From CAWATG01 sp963785035 (GTDB lineage Bacteria > Actinomycetota > Acidimicrobiia > IMCC26256 > CAWATG01): 64,000 nt of DNA. The stretch is taken from positions 186,001 to 250,000 of the forward strand of contig CAWATG010000011.1 in assembly GCA_963785035.1 (NCBI GenBank). Direction: 5' to 3'. The translations under genes and the position numbers were made by a program. Every line of letters begins with the position of its first letter. The stretch's first letter is position 1. Shown here in pieces: positions 17,652 through 26,463 of this stretch. The notes under the pieces were generated by a model, which was not told the DNA's origin, did not search any database, and saw nothing but the letters and a program-made list of their open reading frames with translations.

Positions 17652-18542
17652 GTGGCATCAGGTCTGGTTGTCGTCGATAAGCCTGCGGGCTGCACATCGC
17701 ATGATGTGGTCGCGAAGCTTCGCAAGATCTACTCGTTGCGCCGTGTCGGCCACGCAGGCACGCTCGATCCTGACGCCACGGGCGTGCTGCTCGTCGCGCT
17801 TGGGCCGGCGACGCGCTTGCTGCAATATCTGGCCGGTACGGGAAAGGCCTATCGAGGCACGGTGTCATTCGGCGTCGCGACCGACACACTGGACGCCGCC
17901 GGGACCGTGTTGGAACGGCGGGCGATGGCCGTGACCCATGACGAGGTTCGCGATGCCGCGAAACGTTTTGTGGGCGACATCTTCCAGGTCCCGCCAATGG
18001 TCTCGGCGCTCAGGGTCGGTGGTCGCCGGCTCCACGAACTCGCTCGGGAGGGCAAAGAAGTCGAGCGCCAGCCGCGACCGGTCCAGATCAATCGCTGTGA
18101 CATCGAAGCGTTCGAGCCCGGACCGTTTCCGCTCGCGACCGTCTACGTCGAGTGCAGCACCGGGACATACATCCGGACATTGGCGGCGGACCTCGGAGCT
18201 ACGCTCGGCGGTTGTGCACATCTCGCGGCACTCCGCAGAACGCGCGTCGGGTCGTTCACGATCGACGAAGCGCGATCCATCGATGCCATCGCAGCCGATC
18301 CCTCTGCGGCAGTGCTCGCTCCTCTCGTAGCCCTGCGCGACCTGCCTCGTGTCGATATCGCCGCTGAGACCGTCGCGGCGGTGCTGCACGGTTCGGTGTT
18401 TCCACCCACGGCACTGGGGATCGATCCTGAGGTGTCGGGGCCATGGACGATCGTCGGTCCCGATGGTGCGCTGTTGGCTGTCTACGACCGCTTTGGTGCA
18501 GCGGTGAAGCCATCAGTCGTCCTCAACGCGGCAGGGGCATGA
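17652..18542 (+). CDS. truB: tRNA pseudouridine-55 synthase TruB
   Basis: TruB isomerises U55 in the T-loop of all tRNAs and has an RNA-chaperone role. It has 296 residues. The catalytic Asp is in HAGTLDPDATG, after the KPAGCTSHDVV motif. The C-terminus (about 215-296) is the PUA-like actinobacterial extension. It starts at GTG 17652, 8 bases after nrnA. Its stop overlaps the ribF start (ATGA). Confidence 0.95.
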   Translation: MASGLVVVDKPAGCTSHDVVAKLRKIYSLRRVGHAGTLDPDATGVLLVALGPATRLLQYLAGTGKAYRGTVSFGVATDTLDAAGTVLERRAMAVTHDEVRDAAKRFVGDIFQVPPMVSALRVGGRRLHELAREGKEVERQPRPVQINRCDIEAFEPGPFPLATVYVECSTGTYIRTLAADLGATLGGCAHLAALRRTRVGSFTIDEARSIDAIAADPSAAVLAPLVALRDLPRVDIAAETVAAVLHGSVFPPTALGIDPEVSGPWTIVGPDGALLAVYDRFGAAVKPSVVLNAAGA

Positions 18543-19531
18543 TGCGCGTCATTCGCGAGGTGCCCGACCTTTCAGAGGGCGAGGGTGCGGTTCCTGGCGC
18601 GCTCGGGACCGTCGTCACGATCGGCGCGTTCGACGGTGTGCATCGCGGGCACCGTCGGGTGTTGCGCCTCGTACGCGAATTGGCGGACGCTCGTGGGCTC
18701 GACGCTGGACTCGTCACGTTCGATCGTCACCCGGCTCAGGTCGTGAGGCCCGAGTCCGCACCGAAACTCTTGACGACCTTGGAGCAGCGCCTGCAACTTC
18801 TCGATGAGACCAAGTTGCTGGACCTGTGCCTCGTCCTGCACTTCGACGAGGAACGTGCAATGGAGTCTGCCGAGGACTTCGTTCGTGACGTGCTCGTCGA
18901 ACGATTGGCGGCGCGGGTCGTGGTGGTCGGAGCGGACTTCCACTTCGGCCATCAACGGGCTGGAAATGTGGCGTTGCTGGATCAGATGGGCAGTCGGCTC
19001 GGGGCAGACAGCGGCTTTGAGGTCATCGGCCTCGGGCTCGTCGCTCCCGATGAAGATCCGACCCACGAGCCGTTCTCATCGACGAGGGTGCGTGCCGCGC
19101 TCGTCGCGGGTGACGTCGAAGCAGCACAGCGACTGCTCGGCCGTGAGCACGCCGTTGCCGGTGAGGTGCAGCACGGCACCAAACGCGGACGCGAGCTGGG
19201 ATTTCCGACGGCCAATGTCGCAGTTGCCGACGAGATCTGTCTTCCGGCCGACGGGATCTACGCCGGTACCGTGGTGCTGCCCGATGGGGAGATCCGGATG
19301 AGCGCCATCTCGCTCGGCCGGCGCCCGACGTTCTTCGCGGACCAGGGATATTCCCTGCTCGAAGCGCATCTCTTGGATTTCGAGGGTGACATTTACGGCC
19401 AGATGATCGAGGTACGTTTTTCTCATCGCATCCGCGGGGAGCAGCGTTTCGATTCGGTCGAGGCGCTGGTCGACCAAATCGCACATGACGTGGCGAAGAC
19501 CCGAAATCTCCTCACCCTGAACCAGGGGTAG
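18539..19531 (+). CDS. ribF: Bifunctional riboflavin kinase/FAD synthetase
   Basis: RibF phosphorylates riboflavin to FMN and adenylylates FMN to FAD. It has 330 residues from ATG 18539, which overlaps the truB stop in an ATGA. The N-terminal nucleotidyltransferase domain carries VVTIGAFDGVHRGHRRVL. The C-terminal flavokinase domain carries KRGRELGFPTANV and the conserved Glu near LLEAHLLDFEGDIYG. A second ATG directly follows at 18542. The truB-ribF-rpsO order is conserved. Confidence 0.95.
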   Translation: MMRVIREVPDLSEGEGAVPGALGTVVTIGAFDGVHRGHRRVLRLVRELADARGLDAGLVTFDRHPAQVVRPESAPKLLTTLEQRLQLLDETKLLDLCLVLHFDEERAMESAEDFVRDVLVERLAARVVVVGADFHFGHQRAGNVALLDQMGSRLGADSGFEVIGLGLVAPDEDPTHEPFSSTRVRAALVAGDVEAAQRLLGREHAVAGEVQHGTKRGRELGFPTANVAVADEICLPADGIYAGTVVLPDGEIRMSAISLGRRPTFFADQGYSLLEAHLLDFEGDIYGQMIEVRFSHRIRGEQRFDSVEALVDQIAHDVAKTRNLLTLNQG

Positions 19532-19618
19532 GTCGCCCGAGCGGTTGCTCTGATACCCTGATCTCTCCGCCGGTGATGTGCCGGTGCGTTTCCTAGAAGT
19601 CGAAGGCCTAGCGACACG

Positions 19619-19876
19619 ATGCCCGATACCACTGCCACGATTGCCGAGCACCGCCTCCACGAGACTGATACAGGCTCGACGGAGGTTCAGGTGGCTCTTC
19701 TCACCGAGCGCATCAACCACCTCACCGAGCACCTGAAGATCCACAAGAAGGATCATCACACCCGCAGGGGATTGCTCATGCTGGTCGGCAGGCGGCGTCG
19801 CTTGCTCGACTATCTCAAGCGGAACGACGTGACGCGGTACCGTGCACTGATCGCCAAGCTCGGTCTTCGTCGATAA
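19619..19876 (+). CDS. rpsO: 30S ribosomal protein S15
   Basis: This primary rRNA-binding protein of the 30S platform has 85 residues, four fewer than usual at the N-terminus. The core HETDTGSTEVQVALLTERINHLTEHLK and HHTRRGLLMLVGRRRRLLDYL is unchanged. It starts at ATG 19619. The 87-base upstream region contains a possible TACCCT box but no feature I can assign with confidence. pnp follows, with two hairpins between. Confidence 0.97.
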   Translation: MPDTTATIAEHRLHETDTGSTEVQVALLTERINHLTEHLKIHKKDHHTRRGLLMLVGRRRRLLDYLKRNDVTRYRALIAKLGLRR

Positions 19877-19888
19877 CTGTTTCCACCC

Positions 19889-19911
19889 GAGGGGCGGACA
19901 ATCCGCTCCTC
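19889..19911 (+). other. First hairpin in the rpsO-pnp spacer
   Basis: A ten-base stem (GAGGGGCGGA/TCCGCTCCTC, one G-U pair) has a 3-base loop, 12 bases after rpsO. No U-tract follows. It may act as a partial terminator or 3'-end stabiliser for rpsO mRNA. Confidence 0.5.
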
Positions 19912-19939
19912 GTTCGCGTTCACTGCGAGTGCAACGTCG

Positions 19940-19983
19940 GTTGTCAGTCGCCATGGCCCGGTCATCGGCCGGACCATGACAAC
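19940..19983 (+). other. Second, longer hairpin in the rpsO-pnp spacer
   Basis: The outer stem GTTGTCA/TGACAAC encloses an inner TGG-c-CCGG/CCGG-a-CCA stem with a 7-base loop. In Streptomyces the rpsO-pnp spacer forms hairpins cut by RNase III as part of pnp autoregulation; the position and size here match that arrangement. The processing itself is inferred. Confidence 0.5.
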
Positions 19984-20047
19984 TGGGAACCGCCGGGCCT
20001 CGCCCTCCCACCGAGTCCGAACGGACCGGTGAACCAAGGAGCGTTTC

Positions 20048-22528
20048 ATGGCAGATGCCATTCGGGTATCCGGCCCCATCAATGCCGCCGGTTTGACCAT
20101 GTCTCTCGAGACCGGGAAGCTTGCGAACCTCGCAGCAGGTGCAGTCGTCGTCCAGGTTGGAGAGACGACCGTGCTCTCAACGGTTGCGACATCGAAGCCT
20201 CGCGAAGGCATCGATTTCTTCCCCCTCACCGTCGACGTCGAAGAGCGTATGTACGCCGTCGGAAAGATTCCCGGGTCGTTCTTCCGCCGCGAAGGTCGTC
20301 CGGGTGAGCAGGCGATTCTCACCTGCCGCTTGACGGACCGGCCGCTCCGCCCGTCCTTTCCTGAAGGCTTTCGCAACGAGGTACAGGTCATTGCGACGAT
20401 CCTCGGCGCGGACCTGGAGAACCCACACGATGTCGCGTCCATCAACGGCGCATCAGCCGCACTGATGGTCTCGGGCATTCCGTTCGACGGACCGGTTGGC
20501 GCGGTTCGCCTCGCGCACCGCAACGGAGAGTGGATCGCCCATCCCACGTACCAGGAAGGTGACGAATCAACCTTCGAATTGGTCGTCGCCGGCCGGAAGA
20601 CCGACACCGGTGACATCGCGATCATGATGGTCGAAGCCGGCGGCACGGAACACACGTGGGAGTTGTACGAGCAGGGCGCCCCGAAGATCACCGAAGAACT
20701 GATCACCGAAGGCCTCGAATTCTGCAAGCAATGGATTGCGGCGTCGATCGACCTCCAGCTCGAATTGCGTGCAGCCGTCGAGAAGGCCAAAGGCCCGATC
20801 GTTCCGATTGCCTACGACGTGCACACCGACTACGCCCCTGAGGTGTATGAGGCCGTCAACGCGGCGGTCCGTAACGAGACCGCTGACGCGATGGCCGTCG
20901 CCGACAAGACCAAGCGCAACGACACGCTCGCCGAGATCGAAGCCTCTCTGCTGAGCACGCTCGTTGGTACCGATGCCGCCGCCGGCCAGTTCGCCGGGCG
21001 GGGTGGCGAGGTGAAGAAGGCGTTCCGTTCGTTGCAGAAGGTCGTGACCCGCGCACGCATCGTGAACGAGGGGCTGCGTATCGACGGTCGTGGTCTTACC
21101 GACCTGCGAGCCATTTCTTCGGAGGTTGGTCTCCTGCCCACGGCGCACGGAGCAGGCCTGTTCCAACGTGGCGAGACCCAGGTCCTCAGCGTTACCACGC
21201 TCGGAATGCCGCGCATGGAGCAGATGCTCGACACGATCACCAACGACGAGCGTAAGCGCTATATGCACCACTACAACTTTCCGCCGTTCTCAACTGGCGA
21301 GACGGGCCGCGTTGGTTCGCCGAAGCGCCGCGAGATCGGTCATGGCGCACTCGCAGAACGAGCGTTGGTGCCGGTTCTGCCAAGTGCAATGGAATGGCCC
21401 TACACCTTGCGCGTCGTCTCGGACGTCATGTCGTCGAACGGGTCGACTTCGATGGCGTCGGTCTGTGGGTCGACGTTGTCCTTGATGGACGCCGGTGTGC
21501 CGATCAAGGCGCCCGTTGCCGGTATCGCAATGGGTCTGGTCTACGCCGAGGGCAAGTACACGACGCTCACCGACATCCTCGGCGCCGAAGACGCATTCGG
21601 TGACATGGACTTCAAGGTTGCCGGTACAGCGGAGTTCGTCACGGCTTTGCAGCTCGACACGAAGATCGACGGACTGCCCGCTGACGTGCTCGCGAAGGCG
21701 CTGGCGCAGGCCAAGGAAGCTCGACTCGCAATTCTGGCCGTCATGCAGGACGCCATCGACGCGCCCCGCGGCGAGGTACGCAACAGCGCGCCGAAGATCA
21801 TCAGCTTCGAGATCCCAATGGACAAGATCGGTGAGGTCATCGGCCCGAAGGGCAAGGTGATCAACACCATTCAGCAGGAGTCCGGTGCGGATATCTCGGT
21901 GTCCGACGATGGATCCGTCGGCATCGTGAGTATTGGGTCGAAGGACGGCGAAAAGGTCGAGGAAGCCAAGCGACGTATCGAACTCATCCTGGACCCGCCG
22001 ACCGCCGAGCTTGGCGCCGAATACCCGGGCCGTGTCGTGAACATCACGAAGTTCGGTGCGTTCGTCAACATCCTTCCGGGCCGTGATGGCTTAGTGCACA
22101 TCTCGAAGTTGGGTGGCGGCAAGCGCGTCGATCGCGTAGAGGATGTGTTGAACCTCGGCGATGAGGTCACCGTCCGCGTGGACGATATCGACAACCAGGG
22201 CAAGTTGTCCCTGTCGATGGTCGGAGAAGAGGGAGCGGCATCGGCTGGCTCCGATGAGGACACATCCGCCAGGGCCGGGGCTGGACGTCCTGAGCGAACT
22301 GAGCGAGCTGAGCGAGCTGAACGCCATGATGCGGCTGATTCCTCAGGATCATCGGACGCTGCTCAAGAGGCAGATCGCGAAACGGTCTCTTTTGAAGCCT
22401 CTTGGGAAGATCAGGCCCGTAGCGAGTTTGGTGATCTGGGCCCGGCCCAAGTCGGCGAGCGCGAAGGTGGCCCCACCAGAGGCGGTCCGCCGCGCGGCGG
22501 TCGTCGTGGCGGACGTGGCCGGCGTTAG
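20048..22528 (+). CDS. pnp: Polyribonucleotide nucleotidyltransferase (PNPase)
   Basis: This phosphorolytic 3'-5' exoribonuclease has 826 residues. The order is a first RNase PH domain (1-220), a helical linker (245-330), a second catalytic RNase PH domain with FSTGETGRVGSPKRREIGHGALAERAL, a KH domain (IPMDKIGEVIGPKGKVINTI) and an S1 domain (GRVVNITKFGAFVNILPGRDGLVHISKL). The C-terminal tail of about 100 residues is disordered. It includes a near-tandem nine-base DNA repeat coding ERTERAERAER and ends in Arg-Gly repeats (RGGPPRGGRRGGRGRR) suited to RNA binding. It starts at ATG 20048 after AAGGAG. Confidence 0.97.
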   Translation: MADAIRVSGPINAAGLTMSLETGKLANLAAGAVVVQVGETTVLSTVATSKPREGIDFFPLTVDVEERMYAVGKIPGSFFRREGRPGEQAILTCRLTDRPLRPSFPEGFRNEVQVIATILGADLENPHDVASINGASAALMVSGIPFDGPVGAVRLAHRNGEWIAHPTYQEGDESTFELVVAGRKTDTGDIAIMMVEAGGTEHTWELYEQGAPKITEELITEGLEFCKQWIAASIDLQLELRAAVEKAKGPIVPIAYDVHTDYAPEVYEAVNAAVRNETADAMAVADKTKRNDTLAEIEASLLSTLVGTDAAAGQFAGRGGEVKKAFRSLQKVVTRARIVNEGLRIDGRGLTDLRAISSEVGLLPTAHGAGLFQRGETQVLSVTTLGMPRMEQMLDTITNDERKRYMHHYNFPPFSTGETGRVGSPKRREIGHGALAERALVPVLPSAMEWPYTLRVVSDVMSSNGSTSMASVCGSTLSLMDAGVPIKAPVAGIAMGLVYAEGKYTTLTDILGAEDAFGDMDFKVAGTAEFVTALQLDTKIDGLPADVLAKALAQAKEARLAILAVMQDAIDAPRGEVRNSAPKIISFEIPMDKIGEVIGPKGKVINTIQQESGADISVSDDGSVGIVSIGSKDGEKVEEAKRRIELILDPPTAELGAEYPGRVVNITKFGAFVNILPGRDGLVHISKLGGGKRVDRVEDVLNLGDEVTVRVDDIDNQGKLSLSMVGEEGAASAGSDEDTSARAGAGRPERTERAERAERHDAADSSGSSDAAQEADRETVSFEASWEDQARSEFGDLGPAQVGEREGGPTRGGPPRGGRRGGRGRR

Positions 22529-22551
22529 CGAGTCGCCGAACAAGGGATCCG

Positions 22552-22575
22552 TGTCCCCACTTCAGTATGGGGACA
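22552..22575 (+). terminator. Hairpin after pnp
   Basis: A perfect 8-bp stem (TGTCCCCA/TGGGGACA) has an 8-base loop, 23 bases after the pnp stop. There is no U-tract, as is common in GC-rich actinobacteria. Confidence 0.5.
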
Positions 22576-22682
22576 GGGAGGTCGATGACAGCCGTTCGGC
22601 GGTGTACGCGTCGCCGAGGGAGCGCTCACGGGAGTAGGGGCTTCAATCGCGTCCAGGGCATATTTCGGGTCAAGGAGTGACG

Positions 22683-23957
22683 ATGCGGAGCAATGGAGCG
22701 TTGACGGGTGCGAATGGCACCCGTCAGACCCAGCTCAGCTCGGGCCTTCGGGTCGTGACCGAATCACTGCCCGAGCTGCGGTCCGTCGCGGTTGGTTTCT
22801 GGGTCGGCACCGGATCGCGTGACGAGACCGGCACATTGTCGGGCGCAAGTCACTTTCTCGAGCATCTCCTGTTCAAGGGGACACCGACACGGACCGCGCG
22901 GGAGGTCACCGGAGCGATCGAGTCGGTAGGCGGCGAGATGAACGCCTTCACGACCCACGAGTACACGGCGTTCTATGTACGCGTGCCGGACCACGAGTTG
23001 CCGCTGGCTATCGAGATCCTCTCGGACGTGATCCACACGCCGGCGTTTCGTGAAGATGAGGTCGAGTCCGAGCGCCAGGTCATCCTCGAAGAAATTCGGA
23101 TGCGCGACGACACGCCTGACGATGTCGTCCACGAGCAGTTCGCCGGAGCGATGTTCCCGTCGCACCCGTTGGGATTGCCGGTGCTGGGCAGCGTCGATTC
23201 GATCGTGAACATGCAACGCGATGACATTGCCGCATATCACGGCGCGCATTACCGCGCCGAGAACATCGTCGTTGCCGTGGCGGGCAACCAGGAGCACGAA
23301 GAGGTTGTTCGTCTGCTCGAGAAGAGCATGCACAGCCTCTCAGGGGCTCGTCCCGCATCCGCTCGCGACGCGTTGCATGAGCCGCTGCCGGTCGTGGTCC
23401 ACGCACGTGACACCGAGCAGGCTCATGTCGTCCTCGGGATGCGCGGTATGGCACGCGACGATCCCGATCGCTATGCGTGGGCCGTTCTCAATCAAGTTCT
23501 TGGTGGCGGCATGTCCTCTCGGCTCTTCCAAGAGGTACGTGAACGCCGGGGCCTGGCCTACTCGGTGTACTCCTACCGTGGCGCGTATCGCGATACGGGT
23601 GTCTTCGGCGTTTACGCGGGCACGGCGCCGAGCAAGATCGATGAAGTCCTCGGCATCATCAATGATGAGTTCGACAGTCTCATCGCAGACGGTGGCGTGA
23701 GCGACGACGAACTGTCCGACGCAAAGGGGCACCTCGCCGGCTCGATGGCGCTTTCGTTGGAGAGTTCCGCATCACGGATGCATCGAATCGGTCGCAGTCT
23801 CCTGACAACCGGGGAAGTTCCGGCGCTCGACGATGTCGTCGCCGATGTCACCAATGTCACCGCAGATGACGTGGCGCGCGTGATCGAACGAGTCATTGCC
23901 GGAGCCAATCGGACACTCTCGGTCGTGGGCCCGTTCACCGCCGGCGATTTTGCATAA
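22683..23957 (+). CDS. M16 family zinc peptidase
   Basis: This insulinase-like (mitochondrial processing peptidase beta-like) protein has 424 residues. The inverted zinc motif is HFLEH, with the second-shell Glu in the segment beginning NAFTTHEYTAFYVRV. The C-terminal half is the inactive partner domain, with GGGMSSRLFQEVRERRGLAYSVYS. ATG 22683 is preferred over GTG 22677 because AAGGAG at 22672-22677 gives ideal spacing to the ATG and overlaps the GTG. The gene follows pnp in most actinobacteria; its substrate is not known. Confidence 0.92.
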   Translation: MRSNGALTGANGTRQTQLSSGLRVVTESLPELRSVAVGFWVGTGSRDETGTLSGASHFLEHLLFKGTPTRTAREVTGAIESVGGEMNAFTTHEYTAFYVRVPDHELPLAIEILSDVIHTPAFREDEVESERQVILEEIRMRDDTPDDVVHEQFAGAMFPSHPLGLPVLGSVDSIVNMQRDDIAAYHGAHYRAENIVVAVAGNQEHEEVVRLLEKSMHSLSGARPASARDALHEPLPVVVHARDTEQAHVVLGMRGMARDDPDRYAWAVLNQVLGGGMSSRLFQEVRERRGLAYSVYSYRGAYRDTGVFGVYAGTAPSKIDEVLGIINDEFDSLIADGGVSDDELSDAKGHLAGSMALSLESSASRMHRIGRSLLTTGEVPALDDVVADVTNVTADDVARVIERVIAGANRTLSVVGPFTAGDFA

Positions 23958-23980
23958 ACGACGCTGAGGCGCCGTTGCGA

Positions 23981-23986
23981 TAGCCT
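23981..23986 (+). promoter_or_regulatory. -10 box of dapB (leaderless)
   Basis: TAGCCT is followed by seven bases and then the GTG start of dapB. No Shine-Dalgarno sequence is present. Confidence 0.45.
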
Positions 23987-23993
23987 CGACGTC

Positions 23994-24785
23994 GTGATTC
24001 GGGTTGGAGTGTTTGGCGCAGCTGGTCGCATGGGCGCAGCCGTCTGCCGTGCAGTGCTCGACGATCCCGATCTCGAGCTGGCGGCTGCAGTCGATCCGTT
24101 CCACGCAGACACCGACCTGGACCAGATCGGTATCCACGGTTCGGGAATTTGGATCGCCGGACACCCCGATGTCATGCGCGACGCGAACGTCGATGTGGCG
24201 GTGGACTTCACGGCGCTGGCTGCAGCTCGCGAAAACCTTGCGTGGTGCGCAACGAATGGCGTGCATGCGGTCGTCGGCACGACAGGTTTTTCGCCAGAAG
24301 ATCTCGACAGGTTCCGCGACCAGTTCGAAGCGAGCACCGCGAACGCGTTGATCGCGCCGAACTTCGCCATTGGCGCGGTACTCATGATGCGATTTGCGGA
24401 GATGGCAGCGCCATATTTCGAAAGTGCCGAGGTGATCGAACTTCACCACGACGCCAAGACCGACGCACCGTCGGGGACGGCCATGCTCACTGTCGCGCGG
24501 ATGGCCGCTGCTTCAGACGTGTGGGCGCGTGACCCGACCACAACGGTTGTGGTCCCTGGCGCGCGCGGTGGTGAAGGCGCCGCTGGTATCCGCATTCATT
24601 CGGTTCGGCTTCGTGGCATGGTGGCGCATCAAGAGGTTCTGCTGGGTACGACGGGCCAATCCCTTTCGATCCGGCATGACTCCTACGACCGCACGTCGTT
24701 CATGCCGGGCGTCGTGCTCGCGATCCGCCGGATTCAGGAACGCCCAGGACTCACGATCGGGCTCGACACGCTTCTTGGTTTGTAG
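23994..24785 (+). CDS. dapB: 4-hydroxy-tetrahydrodipicolinate reductase
   Basis: DapB catalyses the second committed step of diaminopimelate/lysine synthesis, using NAD(P)H. It has 263 residues. The Rossmann motif is VGVFGAAGRMG, the active site EVIELHHDAKTDAPSGTA and the substrate segment GTTGFSPEDL. It starts at GTG 23994, 7 bases after a TAGCCT box. DapC, D, E and F are encoded at 43.8-49.3 kb. The usual neighbour dapA is absent from this window. Confidence 0.96.
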   Translation: MIRVGVFGAAGRMGAAVCRAVLDDPDLELAAAVDPFHADTDLDQIGIHGSGIWIAGHPDVMRDANVDVAVDFTALAAARENLAWCATNGVHAVVGTTGFSPEDLDRFRDQFEASTANALIAPNFAIGAVLMMRFAEMAAPYFESAEVIELHHDAKTDAPSGTAMLTVARMAAASDVWARDPTTTVVVPGARGGEGAAGIRIHSVRLRGMVAHQEVLLGTTGQSLSIRHDSYDRTSFMPGVVLAIRRIQERPGLTIGLDTLLGL

Positions 24786-24823
24786 TTGATGCAACACCGT
24801 GACATGAGAGTGCTGCGTCACTA

Positions 24824-25690
24824 GTGTCGGTCGGTGTGCCGAACGAACCGGTTGCATCGCCGATGTTGTCGGTCCGCGGCCTCGAGGTGGTCTACGCGGA
24901 CGCGATCCTTGCGTTGCGGGGTGTCGACATCGACGTGGGTACGGGTGAGGTTGTTGCGTTGCTGGGAAGCAACGGTGCGGGCAAGACCACATTGTTGCGA
25001 GCGATCTCCGGGCTACTTCGCTACAACAACGGGCGAATTCGCGCAGGTTCGGTGACCTTTTGCGGCGAGGAAATTCACCGGATGGGTGCCCCGGGTATCG
25101 TGCGGATGGGCATGGCGCAGGTCATGGAAGGCCGACGTATCTTCGCCGAGCTCTCGGTCGAGGACAATCTTCGGACGGGTGCCATCGCAGCACGCGGCAG
25201 GACGCGCGCGAAGGCGAGCTTCGAGGCGGTCATGGAACTCTTCCCGGTGTTGAGAGACCGACTCGCCAGTCCTGCGGGATATCTCTCCGGTGGTGAGCAG
25301 CAAATGGTGGCGATCGGACGTGCGCTCATGGCCTCACCGAAATTGTTGTTGCTCGACGAACCTTCACTCGGCCTCGCTCCGATGATGGTGGAACGGATTC
25401 GCGACGGCATCGCCGCTATCAACACGTCTTTGGGCATGACGGTCCTCTTGATCGAACAAAACGCAAGCATGGCGCTCTCGGCTGCGAATCATGCCTTCGT
25501 GCTCGATACGGGACTCATCGTCCGTTCCGACACATCGGATTCCATGTTGGACGCTACCGCTGTGCAGGAATTGTTCCTGGGTACGGGAGTGAACGGTCGT
25601 CGCACGTTTCGGTCGTTGCGCGACGAGTACCGTGCCGCGCGCGTGGGTGGGGGTCGAGAGAGCCAAGGGCTCGGAGGTCGTGGAGGATGA
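24824..25690 (+). CDS. livF: Branched-chain amino-acid-type ABC transporter ATPase
   Basis: This ATPase is the LivF-like partner of the next gene, with 288 residues. Walker A is LLGSNGAGKTTLL, the signature YLSGGEQQMVAIGRAL and Walker B KLLLLDEPSLGLAP. LivF proteins lack the extra LivG segment and end soon after the switch His region, which here reads LLIEQNASMAL, as usual for LivF. The C-terminal 40 residues are an unconserved basic tail. It starts at GTG 24824 and its stop overlaps the next start (ATGA). It is the first of a five-gene importer operon. Confidence 0.93.
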   Translation: MSVGVPNEPVASPMLSVRGLEVVYADAILALRGVDIDVGTGEVVALLGSNGAGKTTLLRAISGLLRYNNGRIRAGSVTFCGEEIHRMGAPGIVRMGMAQVMEGRRIFAELSVEDNLRTGAIAARGRTRAKASFEAVMELFPVLRDRLASPAGYLSGGEQQMVAIGRALMASPKLLLLDEPSLGLAPMMVERIRDGIAAINTSLGMTVLLIEQNASMALSAANHAFVLDTGLIVRSDTSDSMLDATAVQELFLGTGVNGRRTFRSLRDEYRAARVGGGRESQGLGGRGG

Positions 25691-26463
25691 CGGCTACCGC
25701 ACCAGTCCTCGAGGTGAGTGACGTCGGGCTGTCGTTCGGTGGAACCAGCACGCTCACAGATGTCAGCTTCACGGTCGAGCAGGGCGAATTGTTTGCCATC
25801 ATCGGTCCCAATGGAGCAGGTAAGACGTCGATCTTCAACTGCCTCAACCAGGTCTATCGGCCGGCGACCGGCCGAATCGTGCTCGACGGTGTCGACCTTG
25901 CACACCACGGTCCGGCAGCGACGGCACACCTCGGTCTCGGGCGGACGTTCCAGAACCTCGCGTTGTTCCAGAACCTGAGCGTGATCGACAACCTGATGCT
26001 TGGTCGACACCATCTCATGCGAACCGGCTTCTTTTCGGGGATGCTCTGGTTCGGCCGCGCTCGGTCCGAGGAGATCTCGCATCGCGTTCGGTGCGAGGAG
26101 ATTGCAGAGATGATCGGACTGGCGCCGTATCGATCGCTGCCGGCGGGCATCCTTCCCTACGGTGTCCAGAAACGGATCGAACTTGGTCGTGCGTTGGCGA
26201 TGGAACCAAAACTGCTGCTGCTCGATGAGCCTGTGGCGGGGATGAACCTCCAAGAGACCGAGGACATGGTCCGTTACCTCTGTCGAGTCAACGGCGAGAT
26301 GGGAATGGCGATGATTCTCATCGAACACGACATTCACCTCGTCATGGATATTGCGGATCGGGTTATGGTCCTGAATCTCGGGCGGCGCATTGCGCTCGGC
26401 ACGCCCGAGGACGTGCGCAACAATCCAAGTGTGATCCATGCGTACCTCGGTAACGGAACATGA
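25687..26463 (+). CDS. livG: Branched-chain amino-acid-type ABC transporter ATPase
   Basis: This second ATPase of the importer has 258 residues. Walker A is IIGPNGAGKTSIF, the LivG-specific GLGRTFQNLALFQNLSVIDNLMLG follows, the signature is LPYGVQKRIELGRAL and Walker B is LLLLDEPVAGMN. The signature departs from the common LSYGQQRRLEIARAL, a variation that also occurs in other LivG proteins. It overlaps both neighbours by ATGA junctions. Confidence 0.93.
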   Translation: MTATAPVLEVSDVGLSFGGTSTLTDVSFTVEQGELFAIIGPNGAGKTSIFNCLNQVYRPATGRIVLDGVDLAHHGPAATAHLGLGRTFQNLALFQNLSVIDNLMLGRHHLMRTGFFSGMLWFGRARSEEISHRVRCEEIAEMIGLAPYRSLPAGILPYGVQKRIELGRALAMEPKLLLLDEPVAGMNLQETEDMVRYLCRVNGEMGMAMILIEHDIHLVMDIADRVMVLNLGRRIALGTPEDVRNNPSVIHAYLGNGT

